DNA from: Polynucleobacter necessarius
Lineage (GTDB): Bacteria > Pseudomonadota > Gammaproteobacteria > Burkholderiales > Burkholderiaceae
DNA: 64,000 bases
NCBI RefSeq assembly: GCF_900095175.1
Contig: NZ_LT606946.1
Span: 660,058-724,057, forward strand
Reading direction: 5' to 3'
Shown here piece after piece: positions 1 to 9,294 of this stretch. Both the position numbers and the translations under genes were made by a program. Under the pieces are notes generated by a model. The model did not search any database. It was not told the DNA's origin and saw only the letters and a list, made by a program, of their open reading frames with translations. Position 1 is the stretch's first letter, and the number at the start of each line of letters is the position of its first letter.

Positions 1-158
1 CCCATCCTGCTTTTTCTCTGGGGTAACGGTACTTTTGCTGTGACTGCTTGTTGCTGTCTGAGCAAATGCAGTGGGCGAGATAAGGGCAGTAACAGCTAGC
101 GCAAGGGCTGAGCTGATGTTTAGGACTGCACAAATAGAGCGTAAGTTTTTTAGCATGC
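1..158 (-). CDS. N-terminal fragment of a secreted protein (probably DUF3106 family)
   Basis: This reading frame starts with ATG at 158-156 on the minus strand and runs off the left edge, so only about 52 residues are visible. It opens with a typical signal peptide: MLKNLR, a hydrophobic stretch rich in Ala and Leu, then a likely cleavage site at AFA|QT. The mature part seen here is a low-complexity Ser/Thr/Lys segment that does not identify a family. In related Burkholderiales a DUF3106 gene commonly follows a DUF3619 gene and a sigma factor gene. The family name therefore rests on synteny only. The start codon lies 2 bp beyond the stop of the upstream DUF3619-like gene, so the three were probably one operon. 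Confidence 0.6.
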
Positions 159-159
159 G

Positions 160-507
160 CTATTTGAATTTTCGTTTGGTATTAAGAGGGTGATTTGGGT
201 GTATCCAAGTCATCTTGCCAATTCCAACTAAGCCAAAAACAAGAACAACAAGAGGGATCACCCAACCCACGTTATTCCAAAAAGAACAAGAACCCGAAGA
301 CCAGTTCCCAGAGGTGCTGGCCAAAACATATTGTTTGATACGCACTTTTTCTGGTTTTTTGACGGAAAGTGCCTTTAAGCGTGCTGCATACAGACGATCT
401 TTGATGCCAGCTGGCAAGGATTGAGATCCTTGGCGGAGCAGGGCAGCAGCGGACTGGCCAAATTGGTCAGCTTCTGTTGGGCTTAGGATATCTTGATTGC
501 GGTTCAC
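160..507 (-). CDS. DUF3619-like membrane protein, C-terminus possibly damaged
   Basis: The product is a 115-residue protein starting at GTG (507-505). That start overlaps the stop of the sigma factor remnant in a GTGA arrangement, which implies former translational coupling. It has a cytoplasmic N-terminal part (LSPTEADQFGQSAAALL) and one transmembrane helix near residues 82-98 (VGWVIPLVVLVFGLVGIG). This is the layout of the DUF3619 family that accompanies this sigma factor in Burkholderiales, probably as a membrane-bound partner. After the helix the protein reads KMTWIHPNHPLNTK, unlike the acidic tail I expect for the family. A +1 reading frame there gives WQDDLDTPK, which looks more typical. 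A small indel near 205-215 is therefore likely. The partner sigma factor is clearly dead, so this gene may be decaying too. Confidence 0.6.
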   Translation of the reverse strand: MNRNQDILSPTEADQFGQSAAALLRQGSQSLPAGIKDRLYAARLKALSVKKPEKVRIKQYVLASTSGNWSSGSCSFWNNVGWVIPLVVLVFGLVGIGKMTWIHPNHPLNTKRKFK

Positions 508-1072
508 AGCGTAATTCCTTTTAATTTCAATGCTTTAGCTAGAGTCTGGGTGGCTCTTGAGCAGTGGGTTTTGACGCTTCCCTCGCTACAGCTCATGGCA
601 AGGGCAGTTTCAGTAATGCTCAGCTCATCCTAATAACGCATCAGGAAGGCTTCTCGTTGACGGGCAGTCAATTTTATATTTCTGACTCTAGGGACTCCAA
701 AAGCTGACTACGTTCTAGCTTAAAGGCATCATCTTGGTGAATTTCACTGTCATCCGGGGCTGAAAGTGACTCTAGAGGGTCGAAATCATCATTTTCATCC
801 GATTTCTTGCCCATATTGGAGAACAGGGTTACCTAGGTATTTCGAACCTTTTTACGTCTAAACCAATCATGAATGCGGTTTTGCAGAATTCTGGTGAAAA
901 CCAGGGGTAGCTCGGCTGCCGGGCGATCACCATATTTTTCAGCCAACTTAATCATGGCATCTTGAACAATATCTAAGGCTGCATCGTCATCCCGCACAGA
1001 ATAGACTGCTTGCTTGAAAGCACGCTGTTCAACGCTGCTGAGGAAGTCAGAAAGTTCTTGGGGTGAAGCCAT
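504..1072 (-). pseudogene. RNA polymerase sigma factor (ECF/sigma-70 family), inactivated
   Basis: The frame begins MASPQELSDFLSSVEQRAF at 1072 and shows sigma region 2 (DDAALDIVQDAMIKLAEKY, then FTRILQNRIHDWFRRKKVRNT). It meets TAG at 835-833, where relatives have Trp (NTWVTLFSN); the frame then continues VTLFSNMGKKSD. A one-base deletion near 671-680 disrupts the expected EISKL. In the shifted frame region 4 is recognisable (LTARQREAFLMRY, then DELSITETALAMSCSEGSVKTH), but another TAG at 632-630 again replaces a conserved Trp (MRYWDEL). The frame ends with TGA at 506-504. Two TGG-to-TAG changes plus a frameshift mean no functional sigma factor. A truncated 79-residue region-2 peptide is the only possible product. 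Family members of this type control small regulons and are often encoded next to DUF3619 genes. Confidence 0.92.
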
Positions 1073-1162
1073 TCAGTGGATTAGACCTGAATCAGATGGA
1101 ATTAGTCTATTTTAGGGGATTGCTATAGAATGTAGGGCTTACTACCTAAAATCTCATTCAAG

Positions 1163-1256
1163 AAGTGGTTTTTTCCGGTAGCAGCACCGTTCGAACTCAG
1201 GCCACAAGCAGGAGACAGAGCAGACCAAACAATTTTTTGTCGAAAATTGCAAAGGA
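1163..1256 (+). promoter_or_regulatory. Candidate structured 5' leader of ilvI
   Basis: The 190 bases between the sigma factor remnant and ilvI hold no gene. CGGT (1176-1179 region) can pair with ACCG (1186-1189), enclosed by GTGG (1165-1168) pairing with CCAC (1202-1205). A tRNA-like GTTCGAACTC follows at 1189-1198. A ribosome binding site (AAGGA, 1252-1256) lies near the end. Conserved cis-regulatory RNA motifs upstream of acetolactate synthase genes are known in proteobacteria. I cannot assign this one to a family by eye. The helices are short, so this is a tentative call. Confidence 0.3.
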
Positions 1257-1349
1257 CGAAAGAAAACGAATACAAGCAGCGCCGAATTTTTAGCTTCTAA
1301 AGCTAACCAAGACACAGCTAACCCAAATTCCACAGCGAATGCGCCTGAA

Positions 1350-3053
1350 ATGATTGGCGCCGAGATGTTGGTAAAGGCATTGCACAAAGAGGGTGTTGAA
1401 TACGTTTGGGGTTACCCAGGCGGTTCTGTTCTCTTTATCTACGACGAAATCTTTAAGCAAGACAAGTTTGAACACATTCTTGTTCGCCATGAGCAAGCAG
1501 CAGTTCATGCGGCCGATGGCTACGCACGTGCAACCGGTAAGGTTGGCGTTGCTCTAGTGACATCGGGCCCTGGCGTAACCAATGCGGTTACCGGAATTGC
1601 TACTGCTTACACTGACTCCATCCCAATGGTGGTCGTCAGCGGTAACGTGCCTACGTATGCAATTGGTGAAGATGCTTTCCAGGAAGCAGATACCGTAGGT
1701 ATTACTCGCCCAGTGGTAAAACACAATTTCTTGGTGAAAGATGTAAAAGACCTTCCTTTAGTGATTAAGAAAGCTTTTCACATCGCACAGACCGGTCGTC
1801 CAGGCCCAGTATTAATTGATATCCCTAAGGATGTCTCTGCTGCGAAGGGGCCATTTGTTTATCCAGATACTCTGGAGATGCGCTCCTATAACCCAGTTAT
1901 TAAAGGGCATAGCGGGCAGATTCGTAAGGCAGTTTCTTTATTGCAAGAAGCAGAGCGTCCATACATCTATACCGGTGGTGGCGTTATCTTGGCTGATGCC
2001 GCACCCGAGTTAAAAGAGTTTGCTGATTTGCTAGGCTATCCAGTAACCAATACCTTGATGGGTCTTGGTGGATTCCCAGGAACAAGTCCGCAATTCCTCG
2101 GCATGCTCGGTATGCACGGTACTTACGAAGCCAATATGGCGATGCAGCACAGCGATGTGTTGATTGCGATTGGTGCTCGTTTTGATGACCGCGTGATCGG
2201 TAACACCGCACACTTTGCAAGTCATCCACGCAAGATTATTCATATTGATATCGACCCATCCGTGATTTCGAAGCGGGTGAAAGTGGATGTTCCTATCGTT
2301 GGTAATCTCAAAGAAGTATTGCAAGAGATGACTGCTCAACTCAAAGCTGCTGGCCCTCGCAAGAATGATGCGAAGCTTGCTGCATGGTGGGAACAGATTA
2401 ACGAGTGGCGTAAAAAAGATTGCCTGAAGTACGACGAAGCTTCACAAATTGTTAAGCCTCAGTACGTAGTTCAAAAGTTATGGGAACTTACTGGTGGCGA
2501 TGCATTCATTTGTTCTGACGTAGGTCAGCATCAAATGTGGGCTGCTCAGTTCTATAAGTTTGATAAGCCACGTCGTTGGATCAACTCTGGTGGTCTGGGT
2601 ACGATGGGCGTTGGCTTGCCTTATGCCATGGGTATCAAGAAGGCATTCCCTGATAAAGATGTATTCACCATTACAGGTGAGGGTTCGATTCAGATGTGTA
2701 TTCAAGAGTTGTCTACTTGTAAGCAATATGACACCCCTGTGAAGATCGTTTCATTGAATAACCGCTACCTCGGTATGGTTCGTCAGTGGCAAGAGTTGAC
2801 TTATAACAAGCGCTACTCCAGTTCGTATATGGATTCATTACCAGACTTTGTGAAGTTGGCTGAGGCTTTTGGCCACGTTGGCATGCGCATTGGGAAGAAG
2901 TCAGATGTTGAAGGCGCCCTCAAAGAAGCGATTCGTTTAAAAGATCGCACTGTGTTTATGGATTTCCAGGCTGATCCAGAAGAAAACGTTTGGCCTATGG
3001 TTCAAGCGGGTAAGGGTATTACTGAAATGCTTTTGGGTAGTGAGGATCTCTAA
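1350..3053 (+). CDS. ilvI: Acetolactate synthase large (catalytic) subunit
   Basis: This thiamine-diphosphate enzyme makes 2-acetolactate or 2-aceto-2-hydroxybutyrate, the first common step of valine/leucine and isoleucine synthesis. Counting from ATG 1350 (567 aa) it shows GYPGG (21-25), the catalytic Glu in RHEQ (about 48) and the ThDP-binding segment GEGSIQM followed by NNRYLGMV. Homology extends upstream in the same frame through SAEFLASKANQ to codon ACG at 1266, which follows AAGGA by 9 bases. ACG 1266 is where an ATG would be expected, so the ancestral start appears mutated. ATG 1350 lacks a visible ribosome binding site but keeps the whole catalytic fold. The stop overlaps ilvH (TAATG), which implies coupled synthesis of the two subunits. 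Confidence 0.95.
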   Translation: MIGAEMLVKALHKEGVEYVWGYPGGSVLFIYDEIFKQDKFEHILVRHEQAAVHAADGYARATGKVGVALVTSGPGVTNAVTGIATAYTDSIPMVVVSGNVPTYAIGEDAFQEADTVGITRPVVKHNFLVKDVKDLPLVIKKAFHIAQTGRPGPVLIDIPKDVSAAKGPFVYPDTLEMRSYNPVIKGHSGQIRKAVSLLQEAERPYIYTGGGVILADAAPELKEFADLLGYPVTNTLMGLGGFPGTSPQFLGMLGMHGTYEANMAMQHSDVLIAIGARFDDRVIGNTAHFASHPRKIIHIDIDPSVISKRVKVDVPIVGNLKEVLQEMTAQLKAAGPRKNDAKLAAWWEQINEWRKKDCLKYDEASQIVKPQYVVQKLWELTGGDAFICSDVGQHQMWAAQFYKFDKPRRWINSGGLGTMGVGLPYAMGIKKAFPDKDVFTITGEGSIQMCIQELSTCKQYDTPVKIVSLNNRYLGMVRQWQELTYNKRYSSSYMDSLPDFVKLAEAFGHVGMRIGKKSDVEGALKEAIRLKDRTVFMDFQADPEENVWPMVQAGKGITEMLLGSEDL

Positions 3054-3544
3054 TGCGACATATTATTTCTGTATTGATAGAGAACGAACCAGGGGCATTG
3101 TCTCGTGTGGTTGGCTTATTCTCAGCTCGTGGCTACAACATTGAAACACTCAGCGTTGCACCTACTGAAGATCCCTCACTTTCTCGCATGACGATTGTTA
3201 CGATTGGTTCAGAGGATGTCATTGAGCAAATCACAAAACACTTAAATCGCTTAGTTGAAGTGGTGAAGGTGTTTGATTTGACTGAAGGCCCTCATATTGA
3301 GCGCGAGCTCATGATGATCAAAGTTCGCGCTGTTGGTAAAGAGCGTGAAGAGTTGAAGCGTACAACGGATATCTTCCGTGGTCGCATCATTGATGTGACT
3401 GATAAGAGCTACACCATTGAATTGACTGGTGATGGCGCTAAATTGGATGCCTTTATTGATTCGATTGATCGTGCATCGATTCTGGAAACTGTCCGTTCGG
3501 GTGGCTCTGGTATTGGGCGCGGCGAACGCATCCTCAAGGTTTAA
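3053..3544 (+). CDS. ilvH: Acetolactate synthase small (regulatory) subunit
   Basis: This is the 163-residue regulatory subunit, the usual length for IlvH. The N-terminal ACT domain begins RHIISVLIENEPGALSRVVG with the glycine region that binds valine in characterised enzymes. A C-terminal domain (KVRAVGKEREELKRTTDIFRG) completes the family pattern. It stimulates the large subunit and gives feedback inhibition by valine. Its ATG overlaps the ilvI stop by one base, and ilvC follows 52 bases after its own stop. The frame is intact, so the ilvIHC pathway block looks functional apart from the ilvI start-codon question. Confidence 0.97.
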   Translation: MRHIISVLIENEPGALSRVVGLFSARGYNIETLSVAPTEDPSLSRMTIVTIGSEDVIEQITKHLNRLVEVVKVFDLTEGPHIERELMMIKVRAVGKEREELKRTTDIFRGRIIDVTDKSYTIELTGDGAKLDAFIDSIDRASILETVRSGGSGIGRGERILKV

Positions 3545-3554
3545 TTTTTTTTAA

Positions 3555-4613
<1,059 letters not shown>

Positions 4614-4676
4614 GCAAGAAAAAAGTATCAAGTAGTTAGAAACTAATAGCTGTAACTGAAAAGGCTCAGAACAAAG

Positions 4677-5324
4677 ATGATGTATCCGCACCCCATTATT
4701 GCGAAAGAAGGTTGGCCGTATTTGGCATTAGTGGGGGCTGTCACTTTGCTAGTCCACTATCTAGGTGGTATTGCATGGTCATGGCCTTTGTGGATTATCT
4801 TTATCTTTGTTCTGCAGTTCTTCCGCGATCCGCAGCGTATTGCTGCTATCGGTCGTGACTTAGTTTTATCTCCAGCCGATGGTCGTATCGTCGTAGTGGA
4901 AAAAGCCAATGATCCTTATGCGGGTCGTGAAGCTTTGAAGATTAGTGTTTTTATGAACGTATTTAACGTTCACTCCAACCGTAGTGCAGTTAACGGTTTG
5001 GTAAAAGAAATTCAGTATTTTCCGGGCAAGTTTGTGAATGCCGATTTAGATAAAGCCTCCACTGAGAATGAGCGCAATGCTGTTGTGATTGATGCCAACG
5101 GTCAAATCGTGACTTTGGTCCAGGTTGCAGGCCTCATCGCCCGTCGTATTCTTTGTTATAGCCATGTGGGCGATAGACTAAAGGCGGGTGAGCGTTACGG
5201 CTTTATTCGCTTTGGCTCCCGTGTCGATGTATATTTGCCACTAACAGCCGAACCTTTGGTCAGTGTTGGTGATAAAGTTTTTGCTACTAACACTGCGTTA
5301 GCTCGCGTACCCGGCTTAGATTAA
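4677..5324 (+). CDS. psd: Phosphatidylserine decarboxylase proenzyme (short form)
   Basis: This enzyme converts phosphatidylserine to phosphatidylethanolamine at the inner membrane. The 215-residue chain is the short Psd type. It has a hydrophobic N-terminal membrane region (about residues 17-48) and conserved SPADGR (65-70) and FNVHSNR (96-102). The self-cleavage site is FGSR, with Gly180-Ser181, where the pyruvoyl cofactor is generated and the alpha chain released. Two in-frame ATGs occur at 4677 and 4680; the choice does not matter functionally. pssA, which supplies its substrate, starts 27 bases downstream. Confidence 0.96.
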   Translation: MMYPHPIIAKEGWPYLALVGAVTLLVHYLGGIAWSWPLWIIFIFVLQFFRDPQRIAAIGRDLVLSPADGRIVVVEKANDPYAGREALKISVFMNVFNVHSNRSAVNGLVKEIQYFPGKFVNADLDKASTENERNAVVIDANGQIVTLVQVAGLIARRILCYSHVGDRLKAGERYGFIRFGSRVDVYLPLTAEPLVSVGDKVFATNTALARVPGLD

Positions 5325-5351
5325 TTAAGCCGTTTTAACTGGGAATTTTCT

Positions 5352-6191
5352 TTGAGTACATTTCGTCGTCGTGGCCGCATAGACCGTAGTCGCCTTGCTC
5401 CTAAACGAGCTGAGCGTTCCCAGGCTGAATGGGCTGAAGAGCTTAGCGATGGAATTGATTTCGAGGTAGAAGAGCTGCACGCGGATAAGCCGCGTCAACG
5501 CAGCAAAGGAATCTACCTACTACCAAACGCATTTACTACAGCGGCTTTATTCTGCGGCTTTTTTGCGATCGTTAATGCGATGAACCACCAGTTTGAGATG
5601 GCAGCTATTGCCATCTTTGCATCCCTAGTTTTGGATGGCATGGATGGTCGCGTTGCGCGCATGACGAATACTCAAAGTGCTTTTGGAGAGCAGTATGACT
5701 CTCTAGCTGACATGGTGTCATTTGGTGTGGCCCCAGCGCTAGTGGCTTATGAGTGGGCCCTGAAAGATTTGGGTAAGTGGGGTTGGTTGGCTGCCTTTAC
5801 CTATTGCGCCGGTGCCGCTTTGCGCTTAGCCCGTTTTAACGTCAATACCGGTGTTGTGGATAAGAAGTTCTTCCAGGGCTTGCCTAGTCCAGCTGCTGGC
5901 TCATTAATGGCTGGGTTCATCTGGTTGGCTGACGACAATAAGATTCCAGTACGTGATAGCGCCATTCCTTGGATTACCTTCTTTCTGGCTGTTTATGCCG
6001 GATTGACAATGGTGTCTAACGCCCGTTTTTATAGTGGAAAAGCCTTAGATGTTCGTTACCGAGTTCCATTTGGTGTGATGGTCTTGATGATTCTGACCTT
6101 TGTCTTGATCTCCTCGAATCCACCATTAACCCTATTCGGCCTCTTTGTGGTGTATTCCATTTCTGGTTATGTCATTTGGGCATGGGAATGA
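5352..6191 (+). CDS. pssA: CDP-diacylglycerol-serine O-phosphatidyltransferase
   Basis: This integral membrane enzyme makes phosphatidylserine from CDP-diacylglycerol and serine. Its CDP-alcohol phosphotransferase signature is visible: DGMDGRVAR, then G and DSLAD with the expected spacing, near residues 93-120. About eight hydrophobic segments follow a basic N-terminus (MSTFRRRGRIDRSRL). The start is TTG at 5352, supported by GGGAA about six bases upstream and by the family-like N-terminus. There is no alternative ATG before conserved sequence. With psd it forms the phosphatidylethanolamine pathway. Confidence 0.95.
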   Translation: MSTFRRRGRIDRSRLAPKRAERSQAEWAEELSDGIDFEVEELHADKPRQRSKGIYLLPNAFTTAALFCGFFAIVNAMNHQFEMAAIAIFASLVLDGMDGRVARMTNTQSAFGEQYDSLADMVSFGVAPALVAYEWALKDLGKWGWLAAFTYCAGAALRLARFNVNTGVVDKKFFQGLPSPAAGSLMAGFIWLADDNKIPVRDSAIPWITFFLAVYAGLTMVSNARFYSGKALDVRYRVPFGVMVLMILTFVLISSNPPLTLFGLFVVYSISGYVIWAWE

Positions 6192-6243
6192 CTTAGTGGT
6201 CGCCGTTTTAGCTAAAACCGGGTTTTTAGGTTATATTTAATCC

Positions 6244-6321
6244 ATGTTGATGAATTTCTCACTTTTATCTAGCCTTCTTCTGCTGGCACTAAGCTTACAG
6301 CTTGGGGCAGGTAAGGCCTGA
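6244..6321 (+). CDS. leuL: leuA leader peptide (25 residues, 10 leucines)
   Basis: A short frame runs from ATG 6244 to TGA 6319-6321 and encodes 25 residues, of which 10 are leucine. It includes the runs SLLSSLLLLALSL. It lies immediately before a strong rho-independent hairpin and 126 bases before leuA, the classic layout of a translation-coupled attenuator. When charged tRNA-Leu is scarce, ribosomes should stall on the Leu run and prevent terminator formation, which raises leuA expression. It is too short for ordinary gene finding. Leucine codons used include CTT, TTA, CTG, TTG and CTA, so several tRNA-Leu species would be sensed. Confidence 0.85.
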   Translation: MLMNFSLLSSLLLLALSLQLGAGKA

Positions 6322-6362
6322 GTTAATGAGATCAAAGTAATTCATTAACCACCACATACCAG

Positions 6363-6392
6363 CCCCAGCAAATTGCTGGGGTTTTTGTTTTT
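6363..6392 (+). terminator. Attenuator terminator before leuA
   Basis: CCCCAGC (6363-6369) pairs with GCTGGGG (6375-6381) around an AAATT loop and is followed by a T-rich tract (6382-6392, tttttgttttt). Its position between the leucine-rich leader peptide and leuA makes it the likely attenuator rather than a simple end-of-operon signal. Confidence 0.85.
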
Positions 6393-6447
6393 AGATTCGT
6401 AATGAAGTAATAAACACCATTAAGTAATACTGAACCGGAGAGTAGTG

Positions 6448-7995
6448 ATGAGCGACAAAGTAATCATTTTTGATACCACCTTACGTGATGGCGAACAATC
6501 ACCAGGCGCTTCAATGACAAAGGACGAAAAGGTGCGTATTGCTCGCCAGTTAGAGCGTCTCAAGGTTGACGTGATCGAGGCTGGGTTTGCTGCGAGCTCT
6601 GAGGGCGACTTCCAGGCGATCTCTGCAGTTGCTGCTGCAGTAAAGGACTCCATCGTATGCTCACTCGCACGTGCTAACGACAAAGACATTACGCGCGCAG
6701 CGGATGCTTTGAAGGCTGCCAATGCAAAACGCATTCATGCATTCTTGGCTACCAGCCCATTACATATGGCGGTGAAATTGCGGATGTCTCCAGAGGAAGT
6801 ATTAGAGCAAGCGAAGCGTTCCATTCGCTTTGCCCGAAACTTGGCGGGAGATATTGAGTTCTCAGCCGAAGATGGTTATCGCTCAGAGATGGATTTCTTG
6901 TGCAGAGTGGTTGAGGCGGTGATTAATGAAGGTGCCACCACCATCAATATCCCTGATACCGTAGGTTATGCCACACCAGAGTTATATGGCGAATTCATGA
7001 AGACTCTGTGTACCCGTGTACCAAATTCAGATAAAGCAGTCTGGTCTGTTCATTGCCACAATGACTTGGGTATGGCTGTTGCTAATTCATTGGCTGGCGT
7101 GAAGATTGGTGGCGCGCGTCAAATTGAGTGCACCATTAACGGCTTAGGCGAGCGTGCTGGTAATACAGCCTTAGAAGAGATCGTAATGGCTTTGCGTACT
7201 CGCAAAGATTACTTTGATATGGTGTGCGGTATTGATGCAACCCAGATCGTTCCAGCTTCTAAATTAGTCTCACAAATTACTGGTTTTGTTGTTCAGCCAA
7301 ACAAGGCAGTCGTTGGCGCTAATGCTTTTGCGCATACTTCCGGCATCCACCAGGATGGCATCTTGAAGAATCGTGATACCTATGAAATCATGCGCGCAGA
7401 AGATGTGGGTTGGTCCGCTAATAAGATTGTGCTTGGCAAATTGTCGGGCCGCAATGCATTCAAACAGCGTTTACAAGAGTTGGGTATTGCGATCGAAGCT
7501 GAAGCGGATTTGAATGAAGCATTTGTGCGATTTAAAACATTGGCTGATCAGAAATCAGAAATCTTTGACGAAGATATTATTGCCATCATGTCGGATTCTG
7601 CTGCAGCGGAAGAAGGTGAGTTTTATAAATTTTTCTCTTTGAGTCAGCATTCTGAAACAGGTGAGCGACCAAAATCTAAAGTTACCTTCCGGGTTGGCGA
7701 TAAAGAGACAAGCTCTGAGGCTGAAGGTAATGGCCCGGTTGATGCTAGCTTGAATGCGATTGAAGAGATTGTGAAGAGTGGGGCAGAGCAATTGCTTTAC
7801 TCAGTCAATGCAATCACTTCGGGTACACAATCTCAGGGTGAAGTGACTGTGCGTTTGGCTAAGGGTGGGCGCATCGTCAATGGTGTGGGCACTGATCCGG
7901 ACATTATTGCCGCGTCAGCGAAAGCGTATTTATCTGCGCTGAATAAATTGCATGATCCTGGCCAAGCTAAGCTCAATGCGCAGATGACCCCCTAA
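6448..7995 (+). CDS. leuA: 2-isopropylmalate synthase
   Basis: This enzyme condenses 2-ketoisovalerate with acetyl-CoA, the first committed step of leucine synthesis. From ATG 6448 it is 515 residues, typical length. The HMGL-like catalytic domain starts with [10 protein letters not shown] (8-17) and includes the metal-binding HCHNDLG segment and GLGERAGN. The C-terminal LeuA allosteric domain, which binds leucine, spans roughly residue 390 to the end. A GTG at 6445 is possible, but ATG 6448 has GGAG (6436-6439) at good spacing. It is controlled by the leader peptide and attenuator just upstream, and its precursor comes from the nearby ilv genes. Confidence 0.97.
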   Translation: MSDKVIIFDTTLRDGEQSPGASMTKDEKVRIARQLERLKVDVIEAGFAASSEGDFQAISAVAAAVKDSIVCSLARANDKDITRAADALKAANAKRIHAFLATSPLHMAVKLRMSPEEVLEQAKRSIRFARNLAGDIEFSAEDGYRSEMDFLCRVVEAVINEGATTINIPDTVGYATPELYGEFMKTLCTRVPNSDKAVWSVHCHNDLGMAVANSLAGVKIGGARQIECTINGLGERAGNTALEEIVMALRTRKDYFDMVCGIDATQIVPASKLVSQITGFVVQPNKAVVGANAFAHTSGIHQDGILKNRDTYEIMRAEDVGWSANKIVLGKLSGRNAFKQRLQELGIAIEAEADLNEAFVRFKTLADQKSEIFDEDIIAIMSDSAAAEEGEFYKFFSLSQHSETGERPKSKVTFRVGDKETSSEAEGNGPVDASLNAIEEIVKSGAEQLLYSVNAITSGTQSQGEVTVRLAKGGRIVNGVGTDPDIIAASAKAYLSALNKLHDPGQAKLNAQMTP

Positions 7996-8019
7996 GCGGG
8001 GATATCTGAAACACCTTCT

Positions 8020-8619
8020 TTATTTATTGAGATCGGTATTTTGATAGTACTTAGCGCCTTTGCCGGTGATGTCTGCGGCAAGGCCTGAGTCTGTGAGTTG
8101 ATGCATCAATACGCCGGGAGCCACTACTGCGGCATTCTGATAGGCACCTCCATTGGATTCATATTTAGCAGCCGCAGTTGCTTGTCCGCCAAAGGTCCAC
8201 CCAGAGCTGACGAAATCATTTATCGCAGCTTTTGTTTGGAAAACAAAGATATTCTGAAACGATGTGATGCCAATGCCTAATCCAGCTTGTACTTGGATCA
8301 TATCCATATAAATGGGCTTGGAATTTTTTTGAATCACAACGCCGCTTCCTGAGCCGCCGCCCGCAATCAAGATCTTCATACCAAAGTTGTTAAAAGTGGC
8401 ATAGCCAACCGATTTCTCTATGACTTCTTTTGCCTTGGGCTGAGCTTGGTAGAGCGCCTTTAGGGTGTCAGTGCTCGTCTTGAGGATGTCTTCACGTTGT
8501 TGGGTAACGGTTTTTTGAGGGCCAAAAGGATTGGAAAATTGGGCAAAAGCGCTGTTATTGAGGCAAAAAACACTCAAAACCAGGGTAAATATAGGGGTGG
8601 TGAGGTGATAAATTTTCAT
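8020..8619 (-). CDS. Exported SYLF-domain (YSC84-like) protein
   Basis: The 199-residue product begins with a clear signal peptide (MKIYHLTTPIFTLVLSVFCL, cleavage likely at AFA|QF near residue 26). The mature part matches the SYLF/YSC84 domain: KSVGYATFNNFGMKILIAGGGSGSG, later FQTKAAINDFVSSGWTFGGQATAAAK. In eukaryotes this domain binds phosphoinositides. The bacterial proteins are periplasmic or outer-membrane-associated and poorly characterised. It is a single gene transcribed convergently with leuA and divergently from rpsO. I see no damage. Family call is good; biological role unknown. Confidence 0.85.
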   Translation of the reverse strand: MKIYHLTTPIFTLVLSVFCLNNSAFAQFSNPFGPQKTVTQQREDILKTSTDTLKALYQAQPKAKEVIEKSVGYATFNNFGMKILIAGGGSGSGVVIQKNSKPIYMDMIQVQAGLGIGITSFQNIFVFQTKAAINDFVSSGWTFGGQATAAAKYESNGGAYQNAAVVAPGVLMHQLTDSGLAADITGKGAKYYQNTDLNK

Positions 8620-8723
8620 AAGCTATTGATTTTATTGATTATTTAGGAATTTTTTGCCCAAAGGATTCCTAGAGAATAGCAAGTTATTGGGGGGAGAGGC
8701 CTCATTTTTTGGCTTCTCTCTGC

Positions 8724-8729
8724 TACAAT
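8724..8729 (+). promoter_or_regulatory. Possible -10 element upstream of rpsO
   Basis: TACAAT stands about 100 bases before rpsO and is a close match to the sigma-70 -10 consensus. I see no convincing -35 hexamer at 16-18 bases spacing, so this is tentative. Confidence 0.3.
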
Positions 8730-8831
8730 TCGAGGGCTTTGATTTTTAAAGCTTTTTTGTTTTATTTGATTAATAAATGCACGACACAAATTGGGTGAAA
8801 GCTCAGGTGTTCGCAAGTAAGGAGTATGAAA

Positions 8832-9101
8832 ATGGCAGTTGCTGATATTAAAACGGCGGAAATCGTCAAAGAAAACGCGCGCAGCGCAAACGATACGGGT
8901 AGCCCTGAAGTTCAAGTTTCATTGCTTACAGCCCGCATCAATGAATTAACCCCCCATTTCAAAGCTAACGCAAAAGATCATCACAGCCGTCGTGGCTTGT
9001 TGAAGATGGTTTCACGCCGCCGCCGCCTCTTGGATTACCTCAAGGGCAAGGATTTGGGTCGCTATCGCGCATTGATCGAGAAATTAGGTCTCCGTAAGTA
9101 A
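8832..9101 (+). CDS. rpsO: 30S ribosomal protein S15
   Basis: This small-subunit protein binds the central domain of 16S rRNA early in assembly. From ATG 8832 it is 89 residues, the universal S15 length, with the typical [37 protein letters not shown] and [13 protein letters not shown] blocks. An in-frame ATG at 8826 lies too close to the GGAG at 8821-8824, so 8832 is preferred. It is followed by a long hairpin and then by pnp, the conserved rpsO-pnp pairing known from many proteobacteria. Confidence 0.98.
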   Translation: MAVADIKTAEIVKENARSANDTGSPEVQVSLLTARINELTPHFKANAKDHHSRRGLLKMVSRRRRLLDYLKGKDLGRYRALIEKLGLRK

Positions 9102-9118
9102 TTCTTATCGGTATTGCA

Positions 9119-9180
9119 ATGCCATCTTTCTTAAGGTTGTTTCTTAATAGAATCAGTCTTAAGCAGATGGCATGTTTTTT
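9119..9180 (+). terminator. Long hairpin terminator after rpsO
   Basis: ATGCCATCT (9119-9127) pairs perfectly with AGATGGCAT (9165-9173), and the inner CTTAAG (9130-9135) pairs with CTTAAG (9158-9163). The loop is 22 bases. A run of six T (9175-9180) follows almost at once. It probably separates rpsO from pnp transcription, at least partly. Confidence 0.7.
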
Positions 9181-9294
9181 GAGCGCTTCAAGATTATTTG
9201 TGTAGGGGATCGTGTCATTCCAATGAGTTTCTGGGTTGAAGAATTCAGTGCCTCCCTGGAATGGCATCCCTTGTGATCTTTAATCGCTCCAGTG

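Noticed and set aside
504-1072. TAG read as tryptophan (altered genetic code)
   Set aside because: Both stops replace Trp, which is tempting, but the same gene has a frameshift. Trp is encoded by TGG and genes end in TAG elsewhere in the window (nuoK at 23365-23367, tpiA at 13282-13284).
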